Source: an uncultured Spirochaetia bacterium (GTDB lineage: Bacteria; Spirochaetota; Spirochaetia; CAKZLE01). From it: a stretch of DNA of 64,000 nucleotides. The notes beneath the pieces are model-generated. The model was not told where the DNA came from and did not search any database. It saw only the letters and a program-made list of their open reading frames with translations. This document shows, piece after piece, positions 16,892 through 25,957 of this stretch. The stretch lies in the NCBI GenBank assembly GCA_937125225.1, contig CAKZLE010000003.1, positions 1 through 64,000 on the forward strand, given 5' to 3'. The position numbers were made by a program, and so were the translations under genes. Each line of letters opens with the position of its first letter. Within the stretch, counting starts at the first letter, position 1.

Positions 16892-18223
16892 ATGAATCTC
16901 ATGAGTAAGCTTATCACCAGAGCGCGTGATAAGCCACAAAACAGGACCTCTGGGTCCTCATACAGTTTTCTATTCGGTGGTACCACCTCTGGAAAGGCGG
17001 TAAACGAACGCTCATCGATGCAGATGACTGCAGTCTATGCATGTGTAAGGATCCTCGCAGAAGCAATAGCCTCTCTTCCTCTTCATATCTATGAGTATGG
17101 AGAAGACAACAATAAGATCAAGGCAACAGATCACCCGCTCTACAATCTCTTACATGATGAACCCAATGAGGAGATGACCAGTTTTGTCTTTCGCGAGACC
17201 CTCATGTCACACCTCCTTTTGTGGGGGAATGCCTATGCGCAGATTATCCGTAATGGTAAGGGAGAAGTTGCAGCACTCTATCCCCTTATGCCTAACCGGA
17301 TGCAGGTAGAACGAGATAAGAACGGGAAGCTCTACTACCAATACACCACCAGTGGGGAAGATGCTCCCACGATGAGCGGGACTTCAGTGAACCTTGATCC
17401 ATCTCAGGTGCTCCATATCCCAGGACTTGGGTTTGATGGACTAGTTGGGTACTCACCTATTGCTATGGCCAAGAACGCTATCGGTATGGCGATCGCCTGC
17501 GAGGAGTTTGGCGCTAAGTTCTTTGCTAACGGAGCAGCACCGAGTGGTGTACTTGAGCACCCGGGAACCATTAAGGATCCCGCACGAGTCCGAGAGACTT
17601 GGCAAGGACGGTTCGGAGGATCTGCAAACTCAGGAAAAGTAGCAGTCCTTGAAGAGGGTATGAAGTATACCCCCATCTCCATCTCCCCTGAGCAGGCACA
17701 GTTTCTTGAAACACGAAAGTTTCAGATCAATGAGATCGCACGAATCTTCCGGGTGCCTCCTCACATGGTAGGAGATCTTGAGAAATCCTCCTTTAGCAAC
17801 ATCGAGCAGCAGTCACTTGAGTTCGTCAAATACACCCTTGATCCTTGGGTGATTCGGTGGGAGCAATCGCTCTCACGCGCGCTGTTACGTACTGAGGAGA
17901 AGAGCAATCTCTTTTTCCGGTTCAATGTCGAAGGACTCCTCAGAGGTGATTACCAGAGCCGCATGTCAGGATATGCCACTGCCAGACAAAACGGGTGGAT
18001 GAGCGCCAATGATATACGAACCCTCGAGGACCTCGATCATATAGCAGAAGAGGATGGAGGGAACCTCTACTTAATCAATGGAAATATGCTCCCCCTTAAC
18101 CGGGCCGGAGCATTTGCAGATACCAATACACAAACACAACAGGAGGTGCAAACCGATGAAGAAAAAGAAGTTCTGGCAATGGAGAAACGTAAGCGAAAGC
18201 GAGTCGGAACCGAGAATTCTTGA
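16892..18223 (+). CDS. Phage portal protein, HK97 family
   Basis: A 443-residue portal protein forming the dodecameric DNA gate at one capsid vertex. Typical blocks are SSMQMTAVYACVRILAEAIASLPLH near residues 40-65, LLWGNAYAQIIRNGKG, the LHIPGLGFDGLVGYSPI core, and FRVPPHMVGDLEKSSFSNIEQQ. It follows TerL by 20 bases with TAGGAGACAT ahead of the start, and its end overlaps the protease gene. Confidence 0.95.
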   Translation: MNLMSKLITRARDKPQNRTSGSSYSFLFGGTTSGKAVNERSSMQMTAVYACVRILAEAIASLPLHIYEYGEDNNKIKATDHPLYNLLHDEPNEEMTSFVFRETLMSHLLLWGNAYAQIIRNGKGEVAALYPLMPNRMQVERDKNGKLYYQYTTSGEDAPTMSGTSVNLDPSQVLHIPGLGFDGLVGYSPIAMAKNAIGMAIACEEFGAKFFANGAAPSGVLEHPGTIKDPARVRETWQGRFGGSANSGKVAVLEEGMKYTPISISPEQAQFLETRKFQINEIARIFRVPPHMVGDLEKSSFSNIEQQSLEFVKYTLDPWVIRWEQSLSRALLRTEEKSNLFFRFNVEGLLRGDYQSRMSGYATARQNGWMSANDIRTLEDLDHIAEEDGGNLYLINGNMLPLNRAGAFADTNTQTQQEVQTDEEKEVLAMEKRKRKRVGTENS

Positions 18224-18869
18224 GCTCTATGGTACGATCGCAGAGGAGAGCTGGTTCGATGATGATGTCACGGCCGGGATGTTTCATGATGAACTGCATT
18301 CCGGTAGCGGAGAGATCGTCATCTGGATCAACTCACCCGGAGGAGATTGCATTGCAGCAAGCCGGATCTATGCCATGCTCATGGATTATGCCGACCATAT
18401 CACCGTGAAAATTGATGGGATTGCTGCAAGTGCAGCATCAGTTATCGCTATGGCCGGAACCAAGGTACTCATGGCACCCACTGCGCTGATGATGATCCAT
18501 AACCCTATCACCTTAGCTTATGGGGACCATCAAGACATGCAGAAGGCTATCGGGCTGCTTGATGAGGTCAAAGAGAGCATCATCAATGCTTATGAGCTAA
18601 AGACAGATCTTGATAGGACCGCCTTAAGTCAACTCATGGACAGTGAGACCTGGATGAATGCTAACAAAGCTGTGGAGCTAGGATTCGCTGATGGGATGAT
18701 TGAGGACAGTAAGAAGGCAATACCTACAAATGCTTACTCCTTCTCCATGAAGAAGGCCGAAGTATCACTCGTGAATAAGATCACTGAAAAATACCGACCG
18801 AAATCAGAAAAAGTATCCACCACTGAAATCTCAGAACTCGAGAAGAGACTGAGTCTAATCAAACCATAA
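18156..18869 (+). CDS. ClpP-like head maturation protease
   Basis: A 237-residue serine protease of the ClpP/S14 fold, used by HK97-like phages to trim the capsid protein and scaffold. The INSPGGD oxyanion segment, the nucleophile region IAASAAS and the following MIHNP His block are present. ATG 18156 follows AGGAGG; the frame is open 26 codons further upstream but entirely within the portal gene. The product lies between portal and capsid, the standard order. Confidence 0.93.
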   Translation: MKKKKFWQWRNVSESESEPRILELYGTIAEESWFDDDVTAGMFHDELHSGSGEIVIWINSPGGDCIAASRIYAMLMDYADHITVKIDGIAASAASVIAMAGTKVLMAPTALMMIHNPITLAYGDHQDMQKAIGLLDEVKESIINAYELKTDLDRTALSQLMDSETWMNANKAVELGFADGMIEDSKKAIPTNAYSFSMKKAEVSLVNKITEKYRPKSEKVSTTEISELEKRLSLIKP

Positions 18870-18882
18870 GAGGAGCACACTA

Positions 18883-20082
18883 ATGAGTAAAGTAAATGAC
18901 ATGCGTGTACAGCGCGCAAGGACCTGGGAGAAAGCTAAAGCCTTTCTCGATGATCGAAGGGGCAAGAAAGGCCTGCTTGGAGCAGAAGATACCGCTATGT
19001 ATGAGAGAATGGAACAAGAGATTGTCGACCTCGGTCATGAGATTGATCGTCAAGAGCGTCTTGAATCCTTTGAGCGAGAACTCAATGCACAGATAGGATC
19101 TCCTATTACGAGCAGACCTGAAGCTCCTCTACGGACAGAGAAACCTGGACGAGCATCCGATAGCTATAACAAGGCCTTCTGGAATCTTATTAGAAGTAAA
19201 GGCAATACACCTGATCTTCTTAATGCATTACAGATAGGAACCGATTCTGAAGGTGGGTACCTCGTTCCTGATGAATTTGAACATACCCTCGTCGAGGCTC
19301 TTGAGAATGAAAACATTTTCAGAGATATCGCACATATTATCCATACCTCCAGTGGGGACCGGAAGATTCCCATCTCTGCATCGAAAGGTGAAGCTGCATG
19401 GATTGATGAGGGTGGCGCGTATCCTGAGAGTGACGATTCTTTCGGACAGGTCACCATTGGAGCTTATAAACTCGGTACCATCATCAAGGTATCTGAAGAG
19501 CTCATCAACGACAATGTCTTCGATATTGAGTCCTACATTGCCAGGGAGTTTGCACGAAGGATTGGAGCAAAAGAAGAGGCCGCATGCTTTACTGGAGATG
19601 GTGTGGGAAAACCTCTGGGGATTCTTGCATCAAGTGGCGGAGCAGATGTCGGAGTATCAGCTGCATCAGCAACCGCTATCACCAGTGATGAGCTTATCGA
19701 CCTCTTCTATTCACTGAAGGCCCCCTATCGAAAGAATGCTGTATGGCTGATTAACGATACGACCATCAAACGAATCCGAAAACTCAAAGATGGGAATGGT
19801 CAGTATATCTGGCAGCCATCTCTCATTGCAGGTACACCCGATAGCATACTCAGTCGACCGGTTAAATCTTCAGCATATATGCCAGAGGTTGCGGCAGGAA
19901 ATAAAACCCTCGTCTTTGGGGATTTCTCCTACTACTGGATTGCTGACCGTCAAGGTCGTACCTTCAAACGCCTAGGTGAGCTCTTTGCTCCCACTGGCCA
20001 GGTAGGGTTCCTTGGATCTCAGCGTGTCGATGGCAAGCTCATTCTCGGCGAGTCAATCAAAGTCCTTCAGCAGAAGGCCTAA
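18883..20082 (+). CDS. Major capsid protein, HK97 fold
   Basis: A 399-residue capsid protein. Residues 1-100 are charged, helical and scaffold-like (delta domain), probably removed by the upstream protease. The capsid core begins around ALQIGTDSEGGYLVPDEF near residue 110 and includes the SEELINDN and FTGDGVGKPLGI blocks. The downstream genes have the typical head-completion order. Confidence 0.95.
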   Translation: MSKVNDMRVQRARTWEKAKAFLDDRRGKKGLLGAEDTAMYERMEQEIVDLGHEIDRQERLESFERELNAQIGSPITSRPEAPLRTEKPGRASDSYNKAFWNLIRSKGNTPDLLNALQIGTDSEGGYLVPDEFEHTLVEALENENIFRDIAHIIHTSSGDRKIPISASKGEAAWIDEGGAYPESDDSFGQVTIGAYKLGTIIKVSEELINDNVFDIESYIAREFARRIGAKEEAACFTGDGVGKPLGILASSGGADVGVSAASATAITSDELIDLFYSLKAPYRKNAVWLINDTTIKRIRKLKDGNGQYIWQPSLIAGTPDSILSRPVKSSAYMPEVAAGNKTLVFGDFSYYWIADRQGRTFKRLGELFAPTGQVGFLGSQRVDGKLILGESIKVLQQKA

Positions 20083-20091
20083 GGAGAACTC

Positions 20092-20340
20092 ATGAGTTAT
20101 AACACGAAAAACTACACCGAGCAGGGAGGAGAGAAGACCATTATTGGTGGAGACCTCATCCTTACTGCCGGGGCTCATCTCACAGTGGATCCTGCAGCGA
20201 CTATCGAGGGAGTACCGAGTACTGATCTCTCCGCTGCAGCAGCACAAGCAGATAGTACGGCATCCACCATTGCAAATCTTGTTATTGATTTCAATAGTCT
20301 GCTTGCAAAACTTCGGGCTGCAGAGCTACTGAGTAGCTAA
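20092..20340 (+). CDS. Head fibre-like protein
   Basis: An 82-residue protein resembling small phage head-fibre proteins. It has a beta-rich middle (GGDLILTAGAHLTVDPAATIEG) and an alanine-rich helical end that would suit trimerisation. It starts 9 bases after the capsid stop with AAGGAGAA. It is followed by 66 bases with a small hairpin (CCAGATGATCTGG near 20364) and no T-run. Confidence 0.75.
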   Translation: MSYNTKNYTEQGGEKTIIGGDLILTAGAHLTVDPAATIEGVPSTDLSAAAAQADSTASTIANLVIDFNSLLAKLRAAELLSS

Positions 20341-20406
20341 ATAAAATCATCTTCAGGCGCTTCCAGATGATCTGGGGGCGTCTATGTTTCTTTAGCAGGA
20401 GGATAC

Positions 20407-20952
20407 ATGATAGTTAGCGTCGATATGTTTAACACCTACAACGGGAATTTTGAGGATTCACCAGGGGCAATCATGCTCAAAGAGACCTTTCTCGCGTCTG
20501 CAGAAGAGATCGCGACCGGATACCTTGGGTATGATCCAACCTCGCAGCTATACACTGACGTTGTCCTCTCAGGAACTGGGATGCATAAGCTCTACTTGCC
20601 TTCACGGCAGGTCACAGAGCTTCATGAAATTCTAATGAATGAAACGGTAGTTGATCCGTCTGGGTTCATCCTCTCAAACGATTATATGCGTTTCACTAGC
20701 TATCGCGAGATATTCCCTGTTGGCGTGGATAATATCATCCTTAGCTATAGTGCGGGATGGGATATTCAACAGATGCCGAGTGTGATCACCCTATCGATCT
20801 TACGAATCGCTACCCTCATGCTCAGCGAGACCAACGGGAACATTGGACTCACCGGAAAAAGCTTTGCTGATAACAGCCGGACTTTCATCAACTACAGCAA
20901 CTATCGCAAGTATCTCCAACCGCTTGATAGTCTTCGCATCATCAGGTGGTAG
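20407..20952 (+). CDS. Head-tail connector protein (gp6-like adaptor)
   Basis: A 181-residue protein in the adaptor position. The helical ETFLASAEEIATGYLGYDP start, a central LPSRQVTELHEI beta segment and a C-terminal helix ending with Y..YLQPL..LRI match the DNA-packaging/connector family. It would bind under the portal. The following gene overlaps it by 7 bases or begins 3 bases later, depending on the start used. Confidence 0.75.
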   Translation: MIVSVDMFNTYNGNFEDSPGAIMLKETFLASAEEIATGYLGYDPTSQLYTDVVLSGTGMHKLYLPSRQVTELHEILMNETVVDPSGFILSNDYMRFTSYREIFPVGVDNIILSYSAGWDIQQMPSVITLSILRIATLMLSETNGNIGLTGKSFADNSRTFINYSNYRKYLQPLDSLRIIRW

Positions 20953-20954
20953 GG

Positions 20955-21470
20955 ATGTTTTTACAAAAAAAACACAGTACAGAGAGTGTCTCAATTGAGA
21001 CCGATATCGCTGAGTCATTGAAATTCCTTGAAAACTTGGGAGCAAATAAAGACAAGGCGATGCGCAGGATCCTCTCTGGGGTAGGAACTGCTGCAAAGAA
21101 CCAAGTGAAAAAGGCCTATAAGAGTTACGGGTTATCAAAAGGAACTGGAGCGCTCTACAAAAGTATCTCCAAAAAAGTCATTCGAAGTGGTAAGGCTGTC
21201 ATTGTTGAGGCGAAAGCACAATCGCAGAAGGATAAGGTCTTCTACGGGTATGCCCTGGCCAAAGGGGCTCATATTACCGCAAAGCAAGGTGAATACCTAA
21301 CCTTCCAGATAGATGGGAAGTGGAAAAAAGTTCATTCGGTAATACTTCCCGAGCATGATTTCGTCGCCACACCCGTAAAGAAATATCTCACTTCCCCGGC
21401 ATTTGGTCAAAAACTTAATCAGCTAGTGCAACGGGAAGTAAATCGTATCGAGAAAAGGAAGCAGCAGTGA
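20955..21470 (+). CDS. HK97 gp10-like head-tail joining protein
   Basis: A 171-residue protein of the HK97 gp10-like/minor capsid type: the early amphipathic helix (SLKFLENLGANKDKAMRRIL), a Lys-rich centre, then HDFVATPVKKYL, the typical family ending. ATG 20955 is chosen; an upstream GTG at 20946 is the alternative and would overlap the connector gene. Its stop overlaps the next gene by 4 bases. Confidence 0.75.
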   Translation: MFLQKKHSTESVSIETDIAESLKFLENLGANKDKAMRRILSGVGTAAKNQVKKAYKSYGLSKGTGALYKSISKKVIRSGKAVIVEAKAQSQKDKVFYGYALAKGAHITAKQGEYLTFQIDGKWKKVHSVILPEHDFVATPVKKYLTSPAFGQKLNQLVQREVNRIEKRKQQ

Positions 21471-21925
21471 AAACAGAGTTACAAGTACTCGATAGGTTAA
21501 AAGAGACCATTGCCACCCAACTAGGTGAGTACATGGATGAGAGTGAAGAGGATGTTCTTGAGGCGATCACCGAGATGCATATCAACATTGATTATCCTGA
21601 TGTTGATAGGATGAGAAAAAACACGATGTTCTTCATCCAACCGGATTACGAGAACCTTGAACAACTAAGCATGGGAAGTGATCTGGCAACTATGCAAGTA
21701 ACACTGTTTATCCTCTGCAAAGGGGCTTCTAGTGAAAAACTCGTGAGAGGCGTGTTTTCCTACTATACCGCATGCTATCTCTTACTACGGAAGAACCAAA
21801 CCCTCGACGGATTTATCGATTTTGCCCGGATCACCGATATGGACTACTACCCGGCTGTCACCGCCTCAGCAACGATCACAGCGATCGAGGTAGGTCTTCA
21901 ACTGCAGTGGTCTAAAGACTTTTAA
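21467..21925 (+). CDS. Tail terminator/completion-like protein
   Basis: A 152-residue protein between gp10-like and tail-tube genes, the usual place for the tail terminator. It has a mixed alpha/beta pattern and an ALTERNATING strand-rich centre (MQVTLFILCKGAS) and ends with a VTASATITAIEVGLQLQ strand pair. There is no catalytic signature. The assignment rests mainly on position and length. Confidence 0.65.
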   Translation: MKTELQVLDRLKETIATQLGEYMDESEEDVLEAITEMHINIDYPDVDRMRKNTMFFIQPDYENLEQLSMGSDLATMQVTLFILCKGASSEKLVRGVFSYYTACYLLLRKNQTLDGFIDFARITDMDYYPAVTASATITAIEVGLQLQWSKDF

Positions 21926-21949
21926 CGTGTACAAAGAGAGGTAATGCAC

Positions 21950-22909
21950 ATGGCATTTATAACAGGAACAGGTTCAAGCCTGCAAATTGGAAAGGAGTCG
22001 TCTTTCGCGGTCGCAGCGATCCCTTCAACCCTGGTCGATCTGACCAGTGAAAGCATCAAGGTGACCGTTGAGAAAGGTGATGAAGGTTCACTTCTTGGCT
22101 CTAAGACCGCCATGAACCGTGATCTTCTCGCCGTCTCAGTGGAGGGTTCAGTGAGTTTTATCCTAAAACCTGAGTTTGCAGGACTTCTTCTGCACGCTGC
22201 CCTAGGGGGAGAAGACCTCTGTGAACAGATTGATGCCACCGAACACTATAGGCATACCATAGTCCTTTGTGATGTGAATGAAAGCCTTCCGGGTATCACC
22301 GTGGTGGTTGATAGAAAGGCTGCAGTGAAACAGTATACGGGTTGTACCCTATCAGCATTGTCACTTGATTGTGCTGCAGGGGATTATGTCAAAGGAAGTT
22401 TCGATATCAAAGGAACCACTGAAACAGAGGGAAGCTTGAATTCGAGCTTGAATGGATTCTCTGTTCCCTCCTACCGGTGTACCGCTGCAACCTTCATGAT
22501 TGCCGGTGTTACCTACGATATCGCAAGTGCATCAGTGAAGCTTGATAATGCTCTGGAGACCGCACCTAAGACCTATTCATCAGGGCTCTACGCTGGACGA
22601 CCACAGCATGGAAAACGGGGAATTACCATCAGTTTTGAGATCCCCTATAGCGCAGAAGTTGAGTCCTTGAAAAGTACCTATCTCACCGCTGAGGCACATG
22701 CATCAGTAGTACTTTCCTTCTCATCTTCAAACCCTGACCATGCGATCAGCATCACACTGCCCAATGTATCAATCAGCGATATTGATGCGAATGTCAGTGG
22801 CACAGGGATTCTCTCCTCTTCTATTTCAGGAGAGGCATTATCGGTGGGATCAGATGAACCGATCACCGTGGTCATCACCGACAACATATCAACAGCATAC
22901 GGAGAATAA
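21950..22909 (+). CDS. Major tail tube protein
   Basis: A 319-residue beta-rich protein. It starts MAFITGTGSSLQIGKE, continues with paired beta segments (ESIKVTVEKGDEGSLLGSK; VSFILKPEFAGLLLHAALG) and ends in an Ig-like add-on (SVVLSFSSSNPDH, ISDIDANVSGTG). This fits tail tube proteins of siphophages in the phage-tube family. ATG 21950 after AGAGAGGTAATG is preferred; 21944 is also possible. Confidence 0.82.
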   Translation: MAFITGTGSSLQIGKESSFAVAAIPSTLVDLTSESIKVTVEKGDEGSLLGSKTAMNRDLLAVSVEGSVSFILKPEFAGLLLHAALGGEDLCEQIDATEHYRHTIVLCDVNESLPGITVVVDRKAAVKQYTGCTLSALSLDCAAGDYVKGSFDIKGTTETEGSLNSSLNGFSVPSYRCTAATFMIAGVTYDIASASVKLDNALETAPKTYSSGLYAGRPQHGKRGITISFEIPYSAEVESLKSTYLTAEAHASVVLSFSSSNPDHAISITLPNVSISDIDANVSGTGILSSSISGEALSVGSDEPITVVITDNISTAYGE

Positions 22910-22914
22910 TATTT

Positions 22915-23364
22915 ATGTTCATTAAAGCAAAACACTATGAGAACTGCATACAGAAAGTACGAATTGAAGTGGGCTCACTCGTGGGTCTAGAGAATGATGA
23001 TGAAGCATTCATCCTCCTCAAAGAACTCCCAACCCTACACATGCTCAAATTAAAAGATGCATCAGAACAGGGAGAAAATGAGACCTTAGGATTCCTAAAG
23101 GAACTGCTCCCCTCTATCCTCGTTGATCACAACTTCTATGAGGATGAACAGGCAAAGAAGAAGATGAAGAACCCTGAGGTAGCGGATCTCATCTTTGCAT
23201 CCCTAGAACTCACGGTAAAAGTCGTAAATGAGTATACACATGCCGGTTTTTTTACCCATGCACAGAAGAACGGCGCAAAATTGCCTCCCTCTGTGCAGAA
23301 GTCTTTAATGGCAGAAGAAGCACCGAAATCTTCAGAGCCTACGGACACTGGTTGCCCTACATAA
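22915..23364 (+). CDS. Tail assembly chaperone, gpG-like product
   Basis: A 149-residue acidic-helical protein between tail tube and tape measure, the fixed position of tail assembly chaperones that bind the tape measure. Most ribosomes would end at 23364. A T7 run read as GGT TTT TTT ACC lies at 23247-23253, and the -1 frame is open from 23232 to the stop at 23534. That arrangement predicts a longer G-T fusion. Confidence 0.8.
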   Translation: MFIKAKHYENCIQKVRIEVGSLVGLENDDEAFILLKELPTLHMLKLKDASEQGENETLGFLKELLPSILVDHNFYEDEQAKKKMKNPEVADLIFASLELTVKVVNEYTHAGFFTHAQKNGAKLPPSVQKSLMAEEAPKSSEPTDTGCPT

Positions 23365-23534
23365 CCGAAATATATCTGCCCATCTGTGATTCAGAGACTG
23401 GGGACTTTCGTTACCTACCATTTGCAGGATCATTAATGGACCAGCCCTATATGAGCATGCAAGTGATAAAACTCATACAGCTCAATTATCGTAAGCATCT
23501 ACATGACAAGATCAAGAAACTCAACCACACCTAG
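23253..23534 (+). CDS. Tail assembly chaperone, gpT-like extension read by -1 frameshift
   Basis: A 93-residue extension in the -1 frame relative to the gpG-like gene. A slip on T TTT TTT (23247-23253) would join residues 1-113 of the first product to this segment, giving about 206 residues. The last -1 frame stop (TGA 23229-23231) is just before the slippery run. The extension has no good start codon of its own; a TTG at 23352 without a ribosome binding site is the only internal option. The stretch LPFAGSLMDQPYMSMQVIKLIQLNY looks like a conserved helix-rich T domain. Confidence 0.75.
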   Translation, partial: YPCTEERRKIASLCAEVFNGRRSTEIFRAYGHWLPYITEIYLPICDSETGDFRYLPFAGSLMDQPYMSMQVIKLIQLNYRKHLHDKIKKLNHT

Positions 23535-23589
23535 CTAAGGTTAACCTACCACAGATGGGTTTGCAGAGTTTCCTAAAGGAGGAACCCCT

Positions 23590-25908
23590 ATGGCAGCACA
23601 AGCAAAAGTCATCATCAAAGGTCAGAACAATATTGGTCCTGCAGTCAAAGCCGCCGCTGGGGATCTTAGTAATCTCAAAGGGGCTGCTGATAAGCTTGGC
23701 AGTACCCTAAAGACTGCACTATCGGTAACCGCCATTATTGCAGCAGTAAAAATGCTCGGTGATGCAGTTGCCGGTTGTTTTAATGATTTCTCCACTGCCG
23801 AGCGTTCCTACAAACAGCTTGCACTCGCACTCGGTGATGCAGATGCGTATGGGAAAGTGACCTCACTTATCGAGGACTTAAGCACCCAGACACTCTCGAG
23901 TAAGGGTGATATTGAATCAATGGTTGCAGAACTTGCAGCCCTGGGAAAAAGTGCCGATGAGATTGACTCGATCTCTTCTGCTGCCGTGTATCTCTCCAAT
24001 GTAACAGGTAAGGATCTGAGCTCTTCTATGACTACCCTGCTTAACACCTATACCGGAACCACTACGCAGTTGAAGCGACTGGGTATTGATTTAGGCGATG
24101 TGACCAAAGAAGAACTTGCCCATGGAGCTGCAGTAGATGTCGTGATCGAAAAACTCGGTGACTACTCTCAGATGATGGCAGAAAATGATTCGAGTCAACA
24201 CCTGACGAATATGCAGAACACCTGGGGTGATATCAAACAGCAGATTGGGGGAATCCTCGATTATAACTTTGGCCCCTGGCTCGGCAAAATGGATACAGCG
24301 TTCTCTGGTATAAAAACTAACTTAGTGAGTATCATCAATTATGTGGGAGCAGTGATTGGGAGCTTTCCTGAGGCCTTCAAACTCTCGCTTTCCACAGTCT
24401 GGGAGATGCTTAAGAAAACCTTCGAATGGGACTCTATCAAGATCATCATAACCACGACCGTGCAGAATATTGGGATTGTCACCACCGAAATGCTAAAGGC
24501 CGTATTTAATACGATCCCGCGTATGCTCACTTCCATTGTCTCAGGAGTGATTAACTGGATTGCCTACATTGGACTCAACCTAGAGAGTACTATTCTTGGT
24601 GCGATACAGAACACGATCAATAAGGCAGGAGAGAAGATCCATGGGACGTGGGTGGGAAAACTCTTTGGCATGGGTGATAAACTTGCCACCCTCGATATTG
24701 GAGCAACCGACTCAGGAAGTAAAGCTGATACCTATAAACGACAGGCTGATCAGTCCTTTGAGAACCTAGGGCCGCTTCTTACTAGTGCAGTTACTGATGC
24801 GGTGAGTATGGCACAGACGGTGACCACCAATACTGCAGGTATGGTCCAGTCGATCTATGGAGATATTGCAACAGACTTCAAAACGGCTTTAGATGATATC
24901 GTTGCCCCAGAGCTTGCTGCTATCGCACAGAAGGCAGATGTTGCAGACCAGACAAAGATCCTGGAACAAATTGCATCAAGCAGTGATGAAACAGCAGGAT
25001 CCTCAGCGACTACCGCAGAAAACACGAAGAAAACTGAGACCAGGATGGGCGACCAAATATCTTCGATGCTCACTGATGGACTTACCAGTCTCTTAGCTGG
25101 ACTCGTCGGTGGAGTAACGGGTCCTGTCATGGGTATGCTTGCAGATGAGCTCATTGGCGGTGTGGGAGATATTATCTCCACCCTACAGCCGGTGATCGAT
25201 ATCCTTTTTAACACGCTCTCCCCCCTAGGAATTCTTCTCACCATTCTTGAAGGGTTTGTTTCAGTCATGGCACCGGCATTAACTACCGTATTCCAACCGT
25301 TAGTTGATACCTTTCTATGGATTGGACAGACGCTGGCCGGATTATTTCTGCCACTGTTAGATTCGATTCATACCGCATTTGCTCTTGTAGCCAATATTTT
25401 ACTCGCGGTCATCTCTCCCATACTGCAAGCGCTACAACCAATATTCTTAGTGTTATCAGGGGTACTAGAGGCACTCTCACCTATCCTGATTCTGCTTGCT
25501 AAAGCTTTCACCATTCTCATGAGCCCGGTGCAGTTCGTCGCTGATCTCCTGAGTTGGTTGGGTTCATGGATTCAGCATCTAGGAAATGTGATCTCCATCG
25601 CTGCATATAATCTCCTGCATCCGTTTAAGAAGAAAAGTTATGGATCAAGCCCTGGATCCTTTTCCAGTGATGCGTTCTCAGGTCTTGCAGATCGTTTATC
25701 GAACATTGATGCCATTGGGGATGGGGACAGTGTGGTAAGCGACTCAGTAGCAACCTCAACGGCTGTCAGTAGTGCAGGATACCAGGGAGCAACGCAAGTA
25801 ACCATTAACATCTACCAGCAGGCACCGGTAGTAGGAAATGGGGGCATGAGAGCCTTCGCACAGATGATCAGAGATGAGTTTGATCAGCTCAACTATTATT
25901 CAATGTGA
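23590..25908 (+). CDS. Tail tape measure protein
   Basis: A 772-residue tape measure that sets tail length and helps DNA entry. It has the expected low-complexity Ala/Gly/Ser-rich N-terminus, phage minor tail blocks (GKDLSSSMTTLLNTYTGTT, LKRLGIDLGDVTKEEL), then strongly hydrophobic stretches near residues 95-120, 300-330 and 500-640, plus a glycine/serine-rich end. AAGGAGGAACCCC precedes the start. At about 0.15 nm per residue the length implies a tail of roughly 115 nm, an estimate from the usual rule for siphophages. Confidence 0.92.
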   Translation: MAAQAKVIIKGQNNIGPAVKAAAGDLSNLKGAADKLGSTLKTALSVTAIIAAVKMLGDAVAGCFNDFSTAERSYKQLALALGDADAYGKVTSLIEDLSTQTLSSKGDIESMVAELAALGKSADEIDSISSAAVYLSNVTGKDLSSSMTTLLNTYTGTTTQLKRLGIDLGDVTKEELAHGAAVDVVIEKLGDYSQMMAENDSSQHLTNMQNTWGDIKQQIGGILDYNFGPWLGKMDTAFSGIKTNLVSIINYVGAVIGSFPEAFKLSLSTVWEMLKKTFEWDSIKIIITTTVQNIGIVTTEMLKAVFNTIPRMLTSIVSGVINWIAYIGLNLESTILGAIQNTINKAGEKIHGTWVGKLFGMGDKLATLDIGATDSGSKADTYKRQADQSFENLGPLLTSAVTDAVSMAQTVTTNTAGMVQSIYGDIATDFKTALDDIVAPELAAIAQKADVADQTKILEQIASSSDETAGSSATTAENTKKTETRMGDQISSMLTDGLTSLLAGLVGGVTGPVMGMLADELIGGVGDIISTLQPVIDILFNTLSPLGILLTILEGFVSVMAPALTTVFQPLVDTFLWIGQTLAGLFLPLLDSIHTAFALVANILLAVISPILQALQPIFLVLSGVLEALSPILILLAKAFTILMSPVQFVADLLSWLGSWIQHLGNVISIAAYNLLHPFKKKSYGSSPGSFSSDAFSGLADRLSNIDAIGDGDSVVSDSVATSTAVSSAGYQGATQVTINIYQQAPVVGNGGMRAFAQMIRDEFDQLNYYSM

Positions 25909-25957
25909 AATGTTATGCAAAGCTTCGAATAACAACTATTATGGAGTAACCGGATAA

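Noticed and set aside
24855-25268. Antisense ORF of 137 codons against the tape measure gene
   Set aside because: Low-complexity Ser/Ala/Ile composition caused by the repetitive tape measure sequence; no start signals.
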